Assembly (NCBI GenBank): GCA_002507175.1
Contig: DAZE01000002.1
Location: forward strand, 1-44,287
Direction: 5' to 3'
Length of the DNA: 44,287 nt
Source of the DNA: Euryarchaeota archaeon UBA558
GTDB taxonomy: Archaea > Thermoplasmatota > Poseidoniia > Poseidoniales > Thalassarchaeaceae
The notes beneath the pieces were generated by a model. The model was not told the origin of the DNA. It worked only from the letters and a program-made list of their open reading frames with translations, and searched no databases. Of this stretch, positions 7,831-16,727 are shown piece by piece; the first letter of the stretch is position 1, and every line of letters starts with the position of its first letter. A program made the position numbers and the translations under genes.

Positions 7831-8487
7831 ATGGAGGTGGAGAAAAATAGAATATCGGCGGCGGTGCTCTCAGCCAGTCGAATCCACATCTTGGGCGCGG
7901 GCCTTAACCCAAAAGCGCCTGCAAATCGTGCCGTGCATGATATCTCTGAGATGGGTTGGAGCCCAGTCCCTGTTCACCCTCGCCATGCAGGGGGCAGCAT
8001 CGGCGGATATCCAATTAGGCCCATGATTGAGGAGGGAATTGAACCCGAAATAATCGTTCTTTTCCTAGCTCCATTGAGGGCTAGAGATGCTGTGAGAAAA
8101 TTGCTGTTGACCAGTCAAGGCATTCCGCCCCTGATTTGGTTCCAAAACGGGGCTGAGGACGAAATGTCTGAGCATTGGCTCCGTGAAGCTGGCTGGCAAT
8201 ATGTAAAACTTGATTGTGTAGTCAGATTCATGCAAAGGAACGGCATGATCAGGGAACCGATTCAGAGCCCATGGTTCAGACAGGTCCGAGATGAGGACAA
8301 CACCGGATGCTCCATATGGACTGTTCATGAATACCGGGAAGGGTGTGCTCCACCAGAGTCCAAACTTGAGTGGGTTGGAGATTTGCAGGACCTAGAGACA
8401 TCAAATGCCATCGTACCAAGGTACATTAGGAGCCTCGTGGATGAGGGTGAGGCACTGGAAGCGTGCGCGAGAAGGCTGGCTCAATAG
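7831..8487 (+). CDS. CoA-binding-domain protein
   Basis: This 218-residue protein has a Rossmann-type CoA-binding domain (PF13380-like) over about residues 10-125. It opens with an IHILGAGLNP nucleotide loop, then GWSPVPVHPRHAGGSIGGYP, then IIVLFLAP and PLIWFQNGAED. The closing segment gives the usual 'CNP...GG..vy' layout of succinyl-CoA-synthetase-like CoA-binding proteins. The last 80 residues (about 140-218) are an extension rich in charged residues that I cannot assign. Role is probably cytosolic acyl-CoA binding or protein acylation control; this is inference. Confidence 0.65.
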   Translation: MEVEKNRISAAVLSASRIHILGAGLNPKAPANRAVHDISEMGWSPVPVHPRHAGGSIGGYPIRPMIEEGIEPEIIVLFLAPLRARDAVRKLLLTSQGIPPLIWFQNGAEDEMSEHWLREAGWQYVKLDCVVRFMQRNGMIREPIQSPWFRQVRDEDNTGCSIWTVHEYREGCAPPESKLEWVGDLQDLETSNAIVPRYIRSLVDEGEALEACARRLAQ

Positions 8488-8656
8488 ACTGGAAAGCAAC
8501 CTCCTTTCGACCCAGGCGGTCAAGTGTTGAGTGGCGAATTAGTAAGCAATTCCGACCCTCCACAGAATGCCTGGCATACGTGTAAATGTCTCTTTTTTTG
8601 AAAAATCCAGTTGCATTACTGGAGATGGATTCAAACGAAGGACGCCATCGCAGGTT

Positions 8657-8733
8657 GGGCGATTGGTGTAGTCTGGATATCATGCTGGCCTTCTAAGCCG
8701 GTGACACGGGTTCGAATCCTGTATCGCCCACCA
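8657..8733 (+). tRNA. tRNA-Arg, anticodon TCT
   Basis: The acceptor stem GGGCGAT (8657-8663) pairs perfectly with ATCGCCC (8723-8729), followed by discriminator A and an encoded CCA (8731-8733). The anticodon stem CTGGC/GCCGG closes the loop CTTCTAA, giving anticodon TCT at 8692-8694, which reads AGA/AGG arginine codons. The T arm ACGGG-TTCGAAT-CCTGT is canonical. No intron is present. The subtilase gene starts 58 nt downstream on the same strand. Confidence 0.95.
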
Positions 8734-8791
8734 GAAAGAATCCTGACATTAGTCCGGATATTTCTTGACCCTTGTCCTCTACAGTCGTGCC

Positions 8792-10879
8792 ATGGAGAAG
8801 AGAGCCATATTGGCTGAGTTGCTAGTACTGACCCTCGTTTTGCCCTTGTCAGGCAGCCTCCTTGCGGATGGTGGAAGCATGGTGGAGACCGATTCCCCCC
8901 ATGTCTCCCTTGAACAAAGCAATTTCACTCCCGCTCGGACCCCAGTTATCCCCAGTGACAACAAATGGTGGGAGAGGACCACGCTTGATGCCAACCGGAA
9001 TGGGATTCATGACTCCTTGGAGTCTGGTGACCCGCTGCAATGGGTGGGCTTATCCTATTCTCGGGACGTCGGGTCTAGAGATTTGCTCTCGCTGATGTCA
9101 CTTGGGTTGGTGCCTCGTGTGCATGTCCCTGCAGTCAATGCACTTCTGTTGGGGCAGGTCGAGACGGATCTATTGCACCAATTGTCTGGATTGGAGGGCG
9201 TCGTAATGGTCGAGGAGTACGGGAGGCTGGAGTTCTTCGGCGACATACAGACCCCTGCAACCAAGGCAAGCTCATCAGACATTTATCCAGCCGGCGCATG
9301 GGATCTAGGCGTCACAGGAAGTGGAGTGAATATTGCCCTGACTGACACAGGGGTTGACAGCGAGCATCCTGGTCTGATGGGCAAGCACGTCGCAGGCTAT
9401 GATGCTGTCTGTTTCGTCCATTCAGACCCGATGTGCATACTCGCGGGTGGAAGGCAATCTGACGGGTCCTTTGACCCCGACGATGGCAATCAGCATGGCA
9501 CCGCCTGTATGGGAATGGCAGCGGCAACAGGAATTGGTCCCGACGGGGAACAGACTGGTTTTTACGGATCAGCGCCCAACGCGACTCTCATCGACGTCAG
9601 GATCGGAACCGACGTGGGGGCAGGCCCATTCGAGAACTACCTCTTGGAGCAGGAGTTCTACGAGTCAGCAATGAATGGCCTTCAATGGATAATTGACAAC
9701 AAGGACACACCATGGCAAGGAGTGGATGAAACCCTGCATGGAATTGACATAATTTCCCTCTCATGGGGCATCACAAGCCATGAGGGGGGCGGCAGCGATG
9801 GACAGGATATGCACAGCAGAATACTCGATGAGGCCACCTTGGCCGGTGTCACTGTCAGCGTTGCGGCAGGGAACGACGGACCAGACAATGACGGATTCTC
9901 GGGCATGGGGTCAAGCAGCCTCTCGATAACAGTGGGATCCACCGACGATCAGAACACCATAGAAAGGTCGGACGATACCATTGCGGGATACTCCAGCCGA
10001 GGGCCCAGGAAAGACAACGGTGACAATAATCCAGTGAATGAGTTGAAGCCAGATGTCACCGCACCAGGCTCGAACATCATCCAGGCAGAGGGTTGCGTCT
10101 CGAGCGGAGGTTGTAACAACAATATCCCCGGGCAGGATGCATCATTGAACAGCTACACTGGGAGGGGGTCAGGGACGTCATATGCCACGCCTGCTGTGAC
10201 TGGCGTCATTGCCCTCATGATCGAGGCCAATCCATCATTGGACCCACTAATCATCAGAGAGATCCTTAAGAAAACCGCAGAGAGGCGCGGTGAACCCACA
10301 TTTCCGGAGATAGACCCCTATTGGAACAGGGATTTCGGATGGGGGATGGTGGATGCCAGAAAGGCAGTTGAAATGGCACTCCACATGGCCAACTCGTCGG
10401 ATTACGGCAAGATCGACTGGACCAAACAGGCACATCTGTTGAATTCCACTGAATACGGGGGCGAGATCGTGCTCAAAGGGCACTCATGGGCCATCGAAGG
10501 CCAAGTAAGCCGAGTCGAATACAGGATCGGTTATGGGGATTGGAAGGAAGTCGACTACGAAAGAGACAATATCGGGGGCAGTGCTCTAACCCCATTCAAC
10601 TGGTCACTAATCATCGACAATGGGAGAATCGGGCCCGGAGCTCATGACATTGAGATCAGGGCAGTTGGAGATTCGGGGTCCTCAATCCCCATCGTGATGA
10701 CCGTTGAAGGCTCAATTTCCGAAGAGGGCGAATCAAAGATCGCCTTTGCGATTTCCATACTCGCAGCGACTTTATTGGCGTCAATGGCCATAATCACGCT
10801 ATTCAGATCGAGGAGGGGCGGCATGGAATCCGAAGAGTCAGTAATGATGGCAGAGATAGTGGATCAGCCTCTCCACTGA
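8792..10879 (+). CDS. Secreted membrane-anchored subtilisin-like protease (S8 family)
   Basis: This 695-residue protein has a signal peptide (residues 1-25) and a propeptide-like region to about residue 165. The S8 catalytic domain follows, with Asp185 in ALTDTGVDSEHP, His235 in GNQHGTACMG and Ser463 in GSGTSYATPAV. A C-terminal beta domain leads to one transmembrane helix (about residues 655-678), a basic RSRRGG stop-transfer signal and a short cytosolic tail. It should face outward and degrade extracellular protein. Its size and topology fit the secreted peptidases of protein-degrading marine heterotrophs. ATG 8792 is preferred over TTG 8765 because it starts the signal peptide. Confidence 0.9.
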   Translation: MEKRAILAELLVLTLVLPLSGSLLADGGSMVETDSPHVSLEQSNFTPARTPVIPSDNKWWERTTLDANRNGIHDSLESGDPLQWVGLSYSRDVGSRDLLSLMSLGLVPRVHVPAVNALLLGQVETDLLHQLSGLEGVVMVEEYGRLEFFGDIQTPATKASSSDIYPAGAWDLGVTGSGVNIALTDTGVDSEHPGLMGKHVAGYDAVCFVHSDPMCILAGGRQSDGSFDPDDGNQHGTACMGMAAATGIGPDGEQTGFYGSAPNATLIDVRIGTDVGAGPFENYLLEQEFYESAMNGLQWIIDNKDTPWQGVDETLHGIDIISLSWGITSHEGGGSDGQDMHSRILDEATLAGVTVSVAAGNDGPDNDGFSGMGSSSLSITVGSTDDQNTIERSDDTIAGYSSRGPRKDNGDNNPVNELKPDVTAPGSNIIQAEGCVSSGGCNNNIPGQDASLNSYTGRGSGTSYATPAVTGVIALMIEANPSLDPLIIREILKKTAERRGEPTFPEIDPYWNRDFGWGMVDARKAVEMALHMANSSDYGKIDWTKQAHLLNSTEYGGEIVLKGHSWAIEGQVSRVEYRIGYGDWKEVDYERDNIGGSALTPFNWSLIIDNGRIGPGAHDIEIRAVGDSGSSIPIVMTVEGSISEEGESKIAFAISILAATLLASMAIITLFRSRRGGMESEESVMMAEIVDQPLH

Positions 10880-10983
10880 ATTAGACCCATCGCCCCCGTA
10901 TTTGCCCCTGGAATCAAAGAAGTGAACTTGTTTTGGGTGTCATGAATACCCAACTTGTATACGCTGGGCCCTCCGGAGGCAAT

Positions 10984-11373
10984 ATGAGGAGGCACTTGAT
11001 GGAACTTATACCGATTATTTTTGGAGCATCCTTTGTGTTTGTTGGGTTCAGACATTTCCAAGACCCTGCATGGTTTGAGCCAATAGTGCCGAAGGAACTT
11101 GGAAACCCGAGATTTTGGGTCTACCTGAGTGGCCTTTTCGAGATCATTCTGGGGATCGGCATTATGCTTCCTTACTACAGGCCTGAGGCATCAATACTAA
11201 TCGCGATGATGCTGGTCGTACTTTACTGGGCGAATCTAAACATGTGGGTCAATGACATCCCCATAGGGGGTTCAACATTGTCGACCAACGGACACATCCT
11301 TCGGGCCCTTGCTCAGGCATTCTTGATATGGATGGCCCTGTGGATAGGAGATTGGCTGCCATCGAAACAATAG
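10984..11373 (+). CDS. DoxX-family membrane protein
   Basis: This 129-residue protein has four hydrophobic helices and the DoxX-like N-terminal pattern IIFGASFVFVGFRHFQDPAWFEPIVP. The GLFEIILGIGIMLPYYR and LNMWVNDIPIGG segments are also typical. DoxX-type proteins are linked to membrane redox processes, but specific activities are mostly unknown. A GGAGG sequence at about 10976-10980 lies 4-5 nt before the ATG at 10984, which supports this start over 10933 and 10942. Confidence 0.75.
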   Translation: MRRHLMELIPIIFGASFVFVGFRHFQDPAWFEPIVPKELGNPRFWVYLSGLFEIILGIGIMLPYYRPEASILIAMMLVVLYWANLNMWVNDIPIGGSTLSTNGHILRALAQAFLIWMALWIGDWLPSKQ

Positions 11374-11466
11374 ACAGAGACTCGGTTGCCAGTCAGACTT
11401 TTCCAAGCGTAGTCAGCATATGGCCCATTTCGGACCATATATGAGGCAAATGCTCTTGGTTGTGCT

Positions 11467-12813
11467 GTGATTGACAGCCTCGCGATCTTGTCGTCGATAG
11501 GATTCTTACTTCTCTTCACCCTCGTTGCTTACCTCAGGAGAGCACACCCAGAGCCGCACATGGATTGGGAAGATCTGGACTTGACATCAATCATAGTTCC
11601 AGATGGATTTCACTGGGGCGTCGCGACTGCAGCACATCAGATCGAGGGTGGCTTGAGGAACAACTGGACCATGTTTGAGACATCCAGCGGTATGGAACAG
11701 AGTGGCCAAGCATGCGATCATTGGAATCTATGGAAGCAGGACTTTCAGTTGATCTCAGACCTCGGTCTCACCACTTATCGGTTCTCGATCGAATGGAGTA
11801 GGTTAGAGCCCGAGCAAGGGGTTTGGGAAGACGGGCCACTTCACGAATATTCCAGAATGGTGGACGACCTTTTATCCAAGGGGATAAGACCGATGATCAC
11901 CCTCCACCATTTCTCCCACCCTGATTGGTGGGAGGAAAAGGGAGGGTTCTCCAAGGCTGAGAACATACCCGAATTCGTAAATTACTGCGAGAAGGTGCAC
12001 AAAGCTCTCTCTGACAGGGTGAATATGTGGTGCACAATAAATGAACCAGTAGTTTTCTCCTCGATGGGGTATGCCCTCGGACAGTTCCCACCAGGAAAAC
12101 GGTCAATCGGGCTCTGCATTTCCGTGATGAAGAACATGATGAGAGCCCATGCCAGAGTATACACCCTGTTGAAGTCAAAAAATCCAGATTCTTCGATTGG
12201 AATGGCCAAGAATGTGACTTTGTTCGATCCAACCAATCGATGGAGCCCAATTGACTGGGCGGCAAGCAGACTGTTGGATTGGATTTGGAATGGTGCTTGG
12301 AAGAGGGCCATCCTGAAGGGCAGGATGTTCGGCTCGAGAATTGAGGGTGCGAGGTCTTCCTTGGATTTCATTGGATTGAATTATTACACCCATTTCATCA
12401 CCGGACTCTTCGTTCCCACGGCTACCAAGGATCTGGATTTCCAGAAAAGAGAGCATGAGATTGAGACCGATTTCGGATATCCGATGTACGCCGAGGGATT
12501 TAGGAGGGCAATAGAATATGCATCTGGTTTCGACGTCCCGATCGAGGTTACGGAGAATGGCGTGGCAGACGCCTCCGATTCCCTAAGGCCCGAACATCTC
12601 ATGAGACATATCTGGATACTATCCGAGGCCATAAAGGATGGACATGATGTCAGGTCGTTCCATTACTGGTCTCTGATGGACAACTTCGAATGGGCCGAGG
12701 GATACTCGATGCGCTTCGGGCTTTATGAGGTCGATTATGAGAGCCAAACTCGATCTCTGAGGCAAAGCGGAGAGATATACAGGGATTTGATCAAATCCCA
12801 ACTGAAAAGGTAA
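11467..12813 (+). CDS. Membrane-anchored GH1 glycosidase (beta-glucosidase type)
   Basis: This 448-residue protein combines an N-terminal transmembrane helix (residues 4-23, followed by RR) with a GH1 barrel. GH1 motifs: FHWGVATAAHQIEGG near residue 50, RFSIEWSR, the acid/base Glu193 in CTINEPV, the nucleophile Glu363 in VTENG, and HYWSLMDNFEWAEGY near the end. These indicate retaining beta-glycosidase chemistry on small glycosides. The positive charges after the helix favour a cytosolic barrel tethered to the inner face, though a periplasmic arrangement cannot be excluded. The start is GTG at 11467. At about 425 residues the catalytic domain is slightly short for GH1. Confidence 0.88.
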   Translation: MIDSLAILSSIGFLLLFTLVAYLRRAHPEPHMDWEDLDLTSIIVPDGFHWGVATAAHQIEGGLRNNWTMFETSSGMEQSGQACDHWNLWKQDFQLISDLGLTTYRFSIEWSRLEPEQGVWEDGPLHEYSRMVDDLLSKGIRPMITLHHFSHPDWWEEKGGFSKAENIPEFVNYCEKVHKALSDRVNMWCTINEPVVFSSMGYALGQFPPGKRSIGLCISVMKNMMRAHARVYTLLKSKNPDSSIGMAKNVTLFDPTNRWSPIDWAASRLLDWIWNGAWKRAILKGRMFGSRIEGARSSLDFIGLNYYTHFITGLFVPTATKDLDFQKREHEIETDFGYPMYAEGFRRAIEYASGFDVPIEVTENGVADASDSLRPEHLMRHIWILSEAIKDGHDVRSFHYWSLMDNFEWAEGYSMRFGLYEVDYESQTRSLRQSGEIYRDLIKSQLKR

Positions 12814-12841
12814 TGAGACCCCCGATTCTCTTCAACTTTCT

Positions 12842-13636
12842 ATGGGCCAAAGCACCAATCTAATTTCATGGGGCGCAGTGGGACTTTCATCGTCATTTCC
12901 TAGGCCTGCAACCGGACGAACACTGCTGCTGGCGGGAAAGAGAAACTACACGCATGCCATTGCCTTCGAAATGATCTGTGATGAGATTTGCTCTGGCAGA
13001 ACTGTCCACTGGATAGACGGAGGAATGGCTCTCGACCCCTCTCGCCTGATACCTTTGCTCTCCAAGAGGGGGAGCTCCCCAGAGAAACTCCGACTGTTGC
13101 AAGGATGCCGGGCTTTCACAGCACATCAGATGGTGGATCTAGTCAGACGTGCAAAGGAGGACATCAGATCCAACGCGCAAGAATCGGAAATCAGACTGGT
13201 GCTCATAACGGATCTCATCGGCATGTTCGGAGATATGCAAGTCAGGAGGGCAGAAGGAATCTCTATGCTTTCAGAGTCTCTTGAGAGAATCAAGTCCTTG
13301 GCTCAGAGCCGGAATGTCCTAGTTGTGATGACAATGCCCGAGCCTAGGACCAATGACGTTCAAAGGGGCCTTCCTGCCAGAATGAACGAGTGTGCTGACG
13401 ACAAGGTCTCCATCGCGTCTTATGATGGAACAAACATCGTCGCAACGCATCACAACCTTCAGATCTCAGCAAACCCGATTCAATCTCTAGCTGCAAGCGT
13501 CTCATTGAGAGATTTCTACGCCGCAGACCATTCATCCAGAGTCGTTTGTATGCGCCCTCCACTGGATAACGTGTCTTCAGACACGCCGAACGGAGAGAGG
13601 ATGGAGCAAGACGCTCGACGAGCCAGCGCTTCATAG
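12842..13636 (+). CDS. RecA/RadA-like ATPase-fold protein lacking a canonical Walker A motif
   Basis: The 264 residues follow a RecA core. A LLLAGKRNYTHA segment sits where the P-loop should be but lacks GxxxxGK[T/S]. The strand VHWIDGG follows, then a RecA-like helix-strand run, and RLVLITDLIGMFGD stands in the Walker B position. It resembles RadB/KaiC-type or degenerate RecA paralogues rather than an active recombinase. Its 3' end overlaps the convergent PolB2-type polymerase gene by 121 bases. In bacteria, inactive RecA-like ImuA works with translesion polymerases, so a parallel role here is reasonable inference. It starts 28 nt after the GH1 stop. Confidence 0.6.
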   Translation: MGQSTNLISWGAVGLSSSFPRPATGRTLLLAGKRNYTHAIAFEMICDEICSGRTVHWIDGGMALDPSRLIPLLSKRGSSPEKLRLLQGCRAFTAHQMVDLVRRAKEDIRSNAQESEIRLVLITDLIGMFGDMQVRRAEGISMLSESLERIKSLAQSRNVLVVMTMPEPRTNDVQRGLPARMNECADDKVSIASYDGTNIVATHHNLQISANPIQSLAASVSLRDFYAADHSSRVVCMRPPLDNVSSDTPNGERMEQDARRASAS

Positions 13637-15906
13637 AAGTGAAAGTCGCCCCTCATGCCCCTGAGTAGTTCTGGATTAGAATTGACCTCCGACTCCAGCC
13701 TGACTCTCTCTGGGGGCATAGATCGCCTCTTATTCACAACGACGAAGCCAATCTTCCGTCCTGGGGGGTTATCCTGTCCCATCAAATGCCCCCTCATCAA
13801 TGCTGAAAAAGTGAGGTTTTGCACTTTGTAGTCGGCAACAATCTTCTTCACTCTTCTTCTTACCACCAAGTCGCCAAGCGGAACTTCTCCCTTCTTCATC
13901 TCATCTAGGTTTCTCAGATACGCTCTGATCGAGTTGGCTAGAGCCTCCTCTGGAGAATCAGATTTCACATGTTCCAAGATTTCTTCCTGAATCCTGCGTA
14001 CCCATCTGCATGTCGAGTGCTGCCTGATCTCGATGCCCCTTATCTTCCAGCCATTTTCGCCATGAGCGAAGTACTTCGTCAGAGATGATACGCCTGTGGT
14101 TTTGTTTGGTATGAATGCTATCCAGCTATACAGGTCTTCCATCTCTATTGGTATCCCACTCATGATCTCTATTCTTTGCATGAGCCTAGTTATGGAATCG
14201 CGCTGATCTTCCCTCCCCCTCCCTCTATTGTCAATTAGCCAGATTGAGTCAACTATGGCATGTAGGCAACTCCACCCCTCTTCTTCTGCAAGGTCCTTTG
14301 CACCTAGTAGAATTTCCCTGGACCAAGCACATATGGCCTCATGGCACTCTATTCTTCCGAACCTTGCATTCCTGTAGCCCGTATATCCGAAACAAGTCAC
14401 TAGTAGCCATTTGAGAACATTCTGCCGCTTATCCCATTTGTCGCCCTTGAACTTGACTAAGGCTTTCAACTCCATCCTCCTGATGATTATGGGCGCAACG
14501 ACTCTCCCGAGGAAACCACGCACTCTTCCGCACGTGTGCCCTCCAATTTCAGGTACGGCGAGTCCCTCGACGCGATCTGAAAACATTCCATCTCTAACTT
14601 TCTGATCGGCATCTTCCGGGTCAAGAGGTAGCAACTTGTTCCCGATTATTGGTCCATTCGTGTCACAACAGGCACAGTTCATGGTTTCAGGACTTATGTT
14701 CCTTGTTGCGATTATGCTCGGGAACAGACTGGTGAAATCTAACTCGAAGACATCTCTGTGGACTCCTGGGACAGGATCCAGATACAAACCTCCTCTGTCT
14801 GCCAGCAACAAATCCTTTCCATTTTTGACATCCTCTGCCCTGTTTTTTTTCCACGGCACAAGAACCCCATCCTCCATCGACTGCCTGATCTGTATGGCTG
14901 AGATCGCAGACCCTGGAGAAAGCCTAGATAGGTCCTGCAAGGGTATGCCAGACATTCTTGAAATTTCAATCAGCCCCTCTATACCCCCCTCTTTGGCAAT
15001 GAATGAATGTCCGAAGTCGACATGCGCCCTCCCGTCTATGGCGTGATATGCTTCTGATCTTAGCAATTCTCCGTAGCTCCAGTTAGTCACAGCTCCTCTC
15101 CGTCTATCCACCTTGCCGCCCCCCCTGCCGAATCGAAGGTCGATCTTCTCAGAGAGCGCTTCGGACAACAATGCAGGGAAATCTATGCTGTCGCCCTTAT
15201 CGGTCACCAAGATGTCAGGATCTATTCGAACTATGTTTTCGCTTATGCTTTGTATGAATTCCGCGGAGTCGCTGAAATCTTTGCTCGACACGCGAATCAC
15301 CCGCTCTTCTGACTTCGAATGGCCATCTCCTAAATCCTTGATTTCCACCCATTCTATGGATCCTGATGCAGATCTCTTGCCGAGAGGGTCTCTGCAATCA
15401 ACCAGCAAAGACGCCTTTCTGAGGGGGGGAAGATCTTGGCTATCCATGCTGTCACTGCCTAGGGCACGAATCTTACCGCCGTCTATCAGGACCCTGCTGA
15501 ATGGTCTGACTCCCATATCGTGCAGGAATCTCTGTGCAGGCCTAGGGTCGACTGAGAAGATCTCAAAGTCTTTCCAAGAACCTATTGACGAGATCGAATT
15601 AGCAATCTTTCCTATGCTCTTCGCCCTTCCAACCCTGATGGCGAGAACCTCCTTCAGAGCGGACGAGCCATGCTCGATGTAGTGAGATTCCCTACGGGTG
15701 GTCAAGCCCCCATGCATGTATCTGTATGAAGGCCTCGAAAGCATTTCCTCTAGGGACTTTAGATTCTCATCGCTGGAGTGCACATGGATGGTTGCCGACC
15801 AATCGAGTAGGTGCCGTGTTGCGGACCCGTCTCTGTGCTTTAGCCACACTGTCATTCTATCAGACATACGGTCTGGATATGCGTCCAATATCCAACCTTC
15901 AGCCAT
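13516..15906 (-). CDS. polB2: B-family DNA polymerase, PolB2 (Dpo2) type
   Basis: This 796-residue polymerase has motif A as ELDFTSLFPSII (Asp390) and motif B as KWLLVTCFGYTGY. Motif C is HAIVDSIWL (Asp553), in which the usual first Asp of YxDTDS is Ile and only the second Asp remains. The exonuclease region (roughly residues 100-290) has no clear DxE motif, so proofreading is probably absent. This altered motif C is typical of archaeal PolB2. Sulfolobus Dpo2 of that group is reported to be a damage-induced error-prone polymerase. The start at 15906 (ATG, MAEGWILDAYPD) overlaps the upstream small gene by 8 bases; the frame is open to 15987 but reads as Arg/Cys-rich noise. The 3' end overlaps the RecA-like gene on the other strand. 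Confidence 0.85.
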   Translation of the reverse strand: MAEGWILDAYPDRMSDRMTVWLKHRDGSATRHLLDWSATIHVHSSDENLKSLEEMLSRPSYRYMHGGLTTRRESHYIEHGSSALKEVLAIRVGRAKSIGKIANSISSIGSWKDFEIFSVDPRPAQRFLHDMGVRPFSRVLIDGGKIRALGSDSMDSQDLPPLRKASLLVDCRDPLGKRSASGSIEWVEIKDLGDGHSKSEERVIRVSSKDFSDSAEFIQSISENIVRIDPDILVTDKGDSIDFPALLSEALSEKIDLRFGRGGGKVDRRRGAVTNWSYGELLRSEAYHAIDGRAHVDFGHSFIAKEGGIEGLIEISRMSGIPLQDLSRLSPGSAISAIQIRQSMEDGVLVPWKKNRAEDVKNGKDLLLADRGGLYLDPVPGVHRDVFELDFTSLFPSIIATRNISPETMNCACCDTNGPIIGNKLLPLDPEDADQKVRDGMFSDRVEGLAVPEIGGHTCGRVRGFLGRVVAPIIIRRMELKALVKFKGDKWDKRQNVLKWLLVTCFGYTGYRNARFGRIECHEAICAWSREILLGAKDLAEEEGWSCLHAIVDSIWLIDNRGRGREDQRDSITRLMQRIEIMSGIPIEMEDLYSWIAFIPNKTTGVSSLTKYFAHGENGWKIRGIEIRQHSTCRWVRRIQEEILEHVKSDSPEEALANSIRAYLRNLDEMKKGEVPLGDLVVRRRVKKIVADYKVQNLTFSALMRGHLMGQDNPPGRKIGFVVVNKRRSMPPERVRLESEVNSNPELLRGMRGDFHFYEALARRASCSILSPFGVSEDTLSSGGRIQTTLDEWSAA

Positions 15907-16150
15907 TTTCCGAGAGCTCCTTTTCGACCTTGGACAGCCGCGCTTCCAAGTCAATGAGCATCGACAGCAATGCCGGTTCGATCTCATCGGAAGCAGGTAT
16001 CATTCCACATGCTGAAGATCTCCTCCTCACCGAATTAAGGAGGCGATCGAAAGCAATCCTGTCGTCCAGCCTCAATGCTCGTCTGAATCCTGACCATGCC
16101 GTAATCCGCCTCTCGATGCGATCCCTCCAAGTCGCTACTGTCCTGCCCAT
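15899..16150 (-). CDS. Small helical protein, translationally linked to PolB2
   Basis: This 83-residue basic protein begins MGRTVATWRDRIERRITAWSG and is predicted all-helical. It ends in a heptad-like segment (SMLIDLEARLSKVEKELSE) that suggests a short coiled coil. Its stop overlaps the start of the polymerase gene by 8 bases, so the two are almost certainly one operon and coupled in translation. Family unknown; a polymerase-binding or DNA-binding accessory is the natural guess. ATG 16150 is preferred to the distant start at 16243, which would add a hydrophobic stretch. Confidence 0.55.
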   Translation of the reverse strand: MGRTVATWRDRIERRITAWSGFRRALRLDDRIAFDRLLNSVRRRSSACGMIPASDEIEPALLSMLIDLEARLSKVEKELSENG

Positions 16151-16284
16151 GGCGCCTAGGATGAACCACGCTTGGTATGAAAAAACCTCAATGGGGCTAA
16201 GTGTGAATGTGAAAGTAAACAGTAGGATCATGCACCTCTCCAAAGTCTTGTAGACGAAGGTTAAACTGATTCAGGCGCCTCAGT

Positions 16285-16458
16285 ATGTTCGTGACGATAC
16301 GAGCATGTGGCTCCTGCTTCAGCGTTGAGGTATACCCCTACATGGGCTTCGAGACCGGGAGGCAATACCACTGCAAAACATGCGGCGTGATATCCCCTCT
16401 TGTCGTGGAATTTGACACGGAAGAGGCGCATCGTGCATTCATGGAGGCATCTGGGTGA
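16285..16458 (+). CDS. Small zinc-ribbon protein
   Basis: This 57-residue protein has two knuckles: CGSC at residues 8-11 and CKTCG at residues 30-34, about 18 residues apart, with YPYMGFETGRQYH between them. That is the spacing of a minimal zinc ribbon. A short Glu/His-rich C-terminal helix follows. Its TGA overlaps the GTG start of the next gene as GTGA, so the pair is coupled. It lies divergently to the polymerase operon, sharing a roughly 130-base intergenic region. Likely a nucleic-acid or protein adaptor; no specific function can be named. Confidence 0.6.
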   Translation: MFVTIRACGSCFSVEVYPYMGFETGRQYHCKTCGVISPLVVEFDTEEAHRAFMEASG

Positions 16459-16718
16459 GCCGTCAGAGTGAGAAGTGGGAGTACAGAAGAATCGTCGGCC
16501 TCATTCGGAAGAGGGTGGATGATTCCTCTTGCAATACGAAAGAGATCATCGCCTACATGCGAAAGGAGTTCGATCATGACCCACAACCGCACGAGATGGA
16601 GAGAGCTTTGATGAGATGCAGTAGAATACACAAAGTCGGGCAGATAGAGATCGAGGGCGAGCCAGTGTCTGTATGGGCCTCAGAGTGGGACCCTGAATTC
16701 GACGGCAAACAGGCATAG
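16455..16718 (+). CDS. Small winged-helix-like protein coupled to the zinc-ribbon gene
   Basis: This 87-residue protein starts with GTG overlapping the previous stop. It reads as helices (RRIVGLIRKRV, TKEIIAYMRKEF, PHEMERALMRCSR) followed by a two-stranded wing (KVGQIEIEGEPVSVWAS). That is a plausible winged helix-turn-helix fold. Together with the upstream zinc ribbon it may form a two-subunit DNA- or RNA-binding unit. Fold is inferred from pattern only. It ends 9 bases before the stop of the convergent transferrin-like gene. Confidence 0.55.
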   Translation: MSRQSEKWEYRRIVGLIRKRVDDSSCNTKEIIAYMRKEFDHDPQPHEMERALMRCSRIHKVGQIEIEGEPVSVWASEWDPEFDGKQA

Positions 16719-16727
16719 GTCGACGGA

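Noticed and set aside
8611..8817. Plus-strand open frame through the tRNA-Arg
   Set aside because: It reads straight through the tRNA (VTRVRILYRPPE is the T-arm translation) and has no family features.
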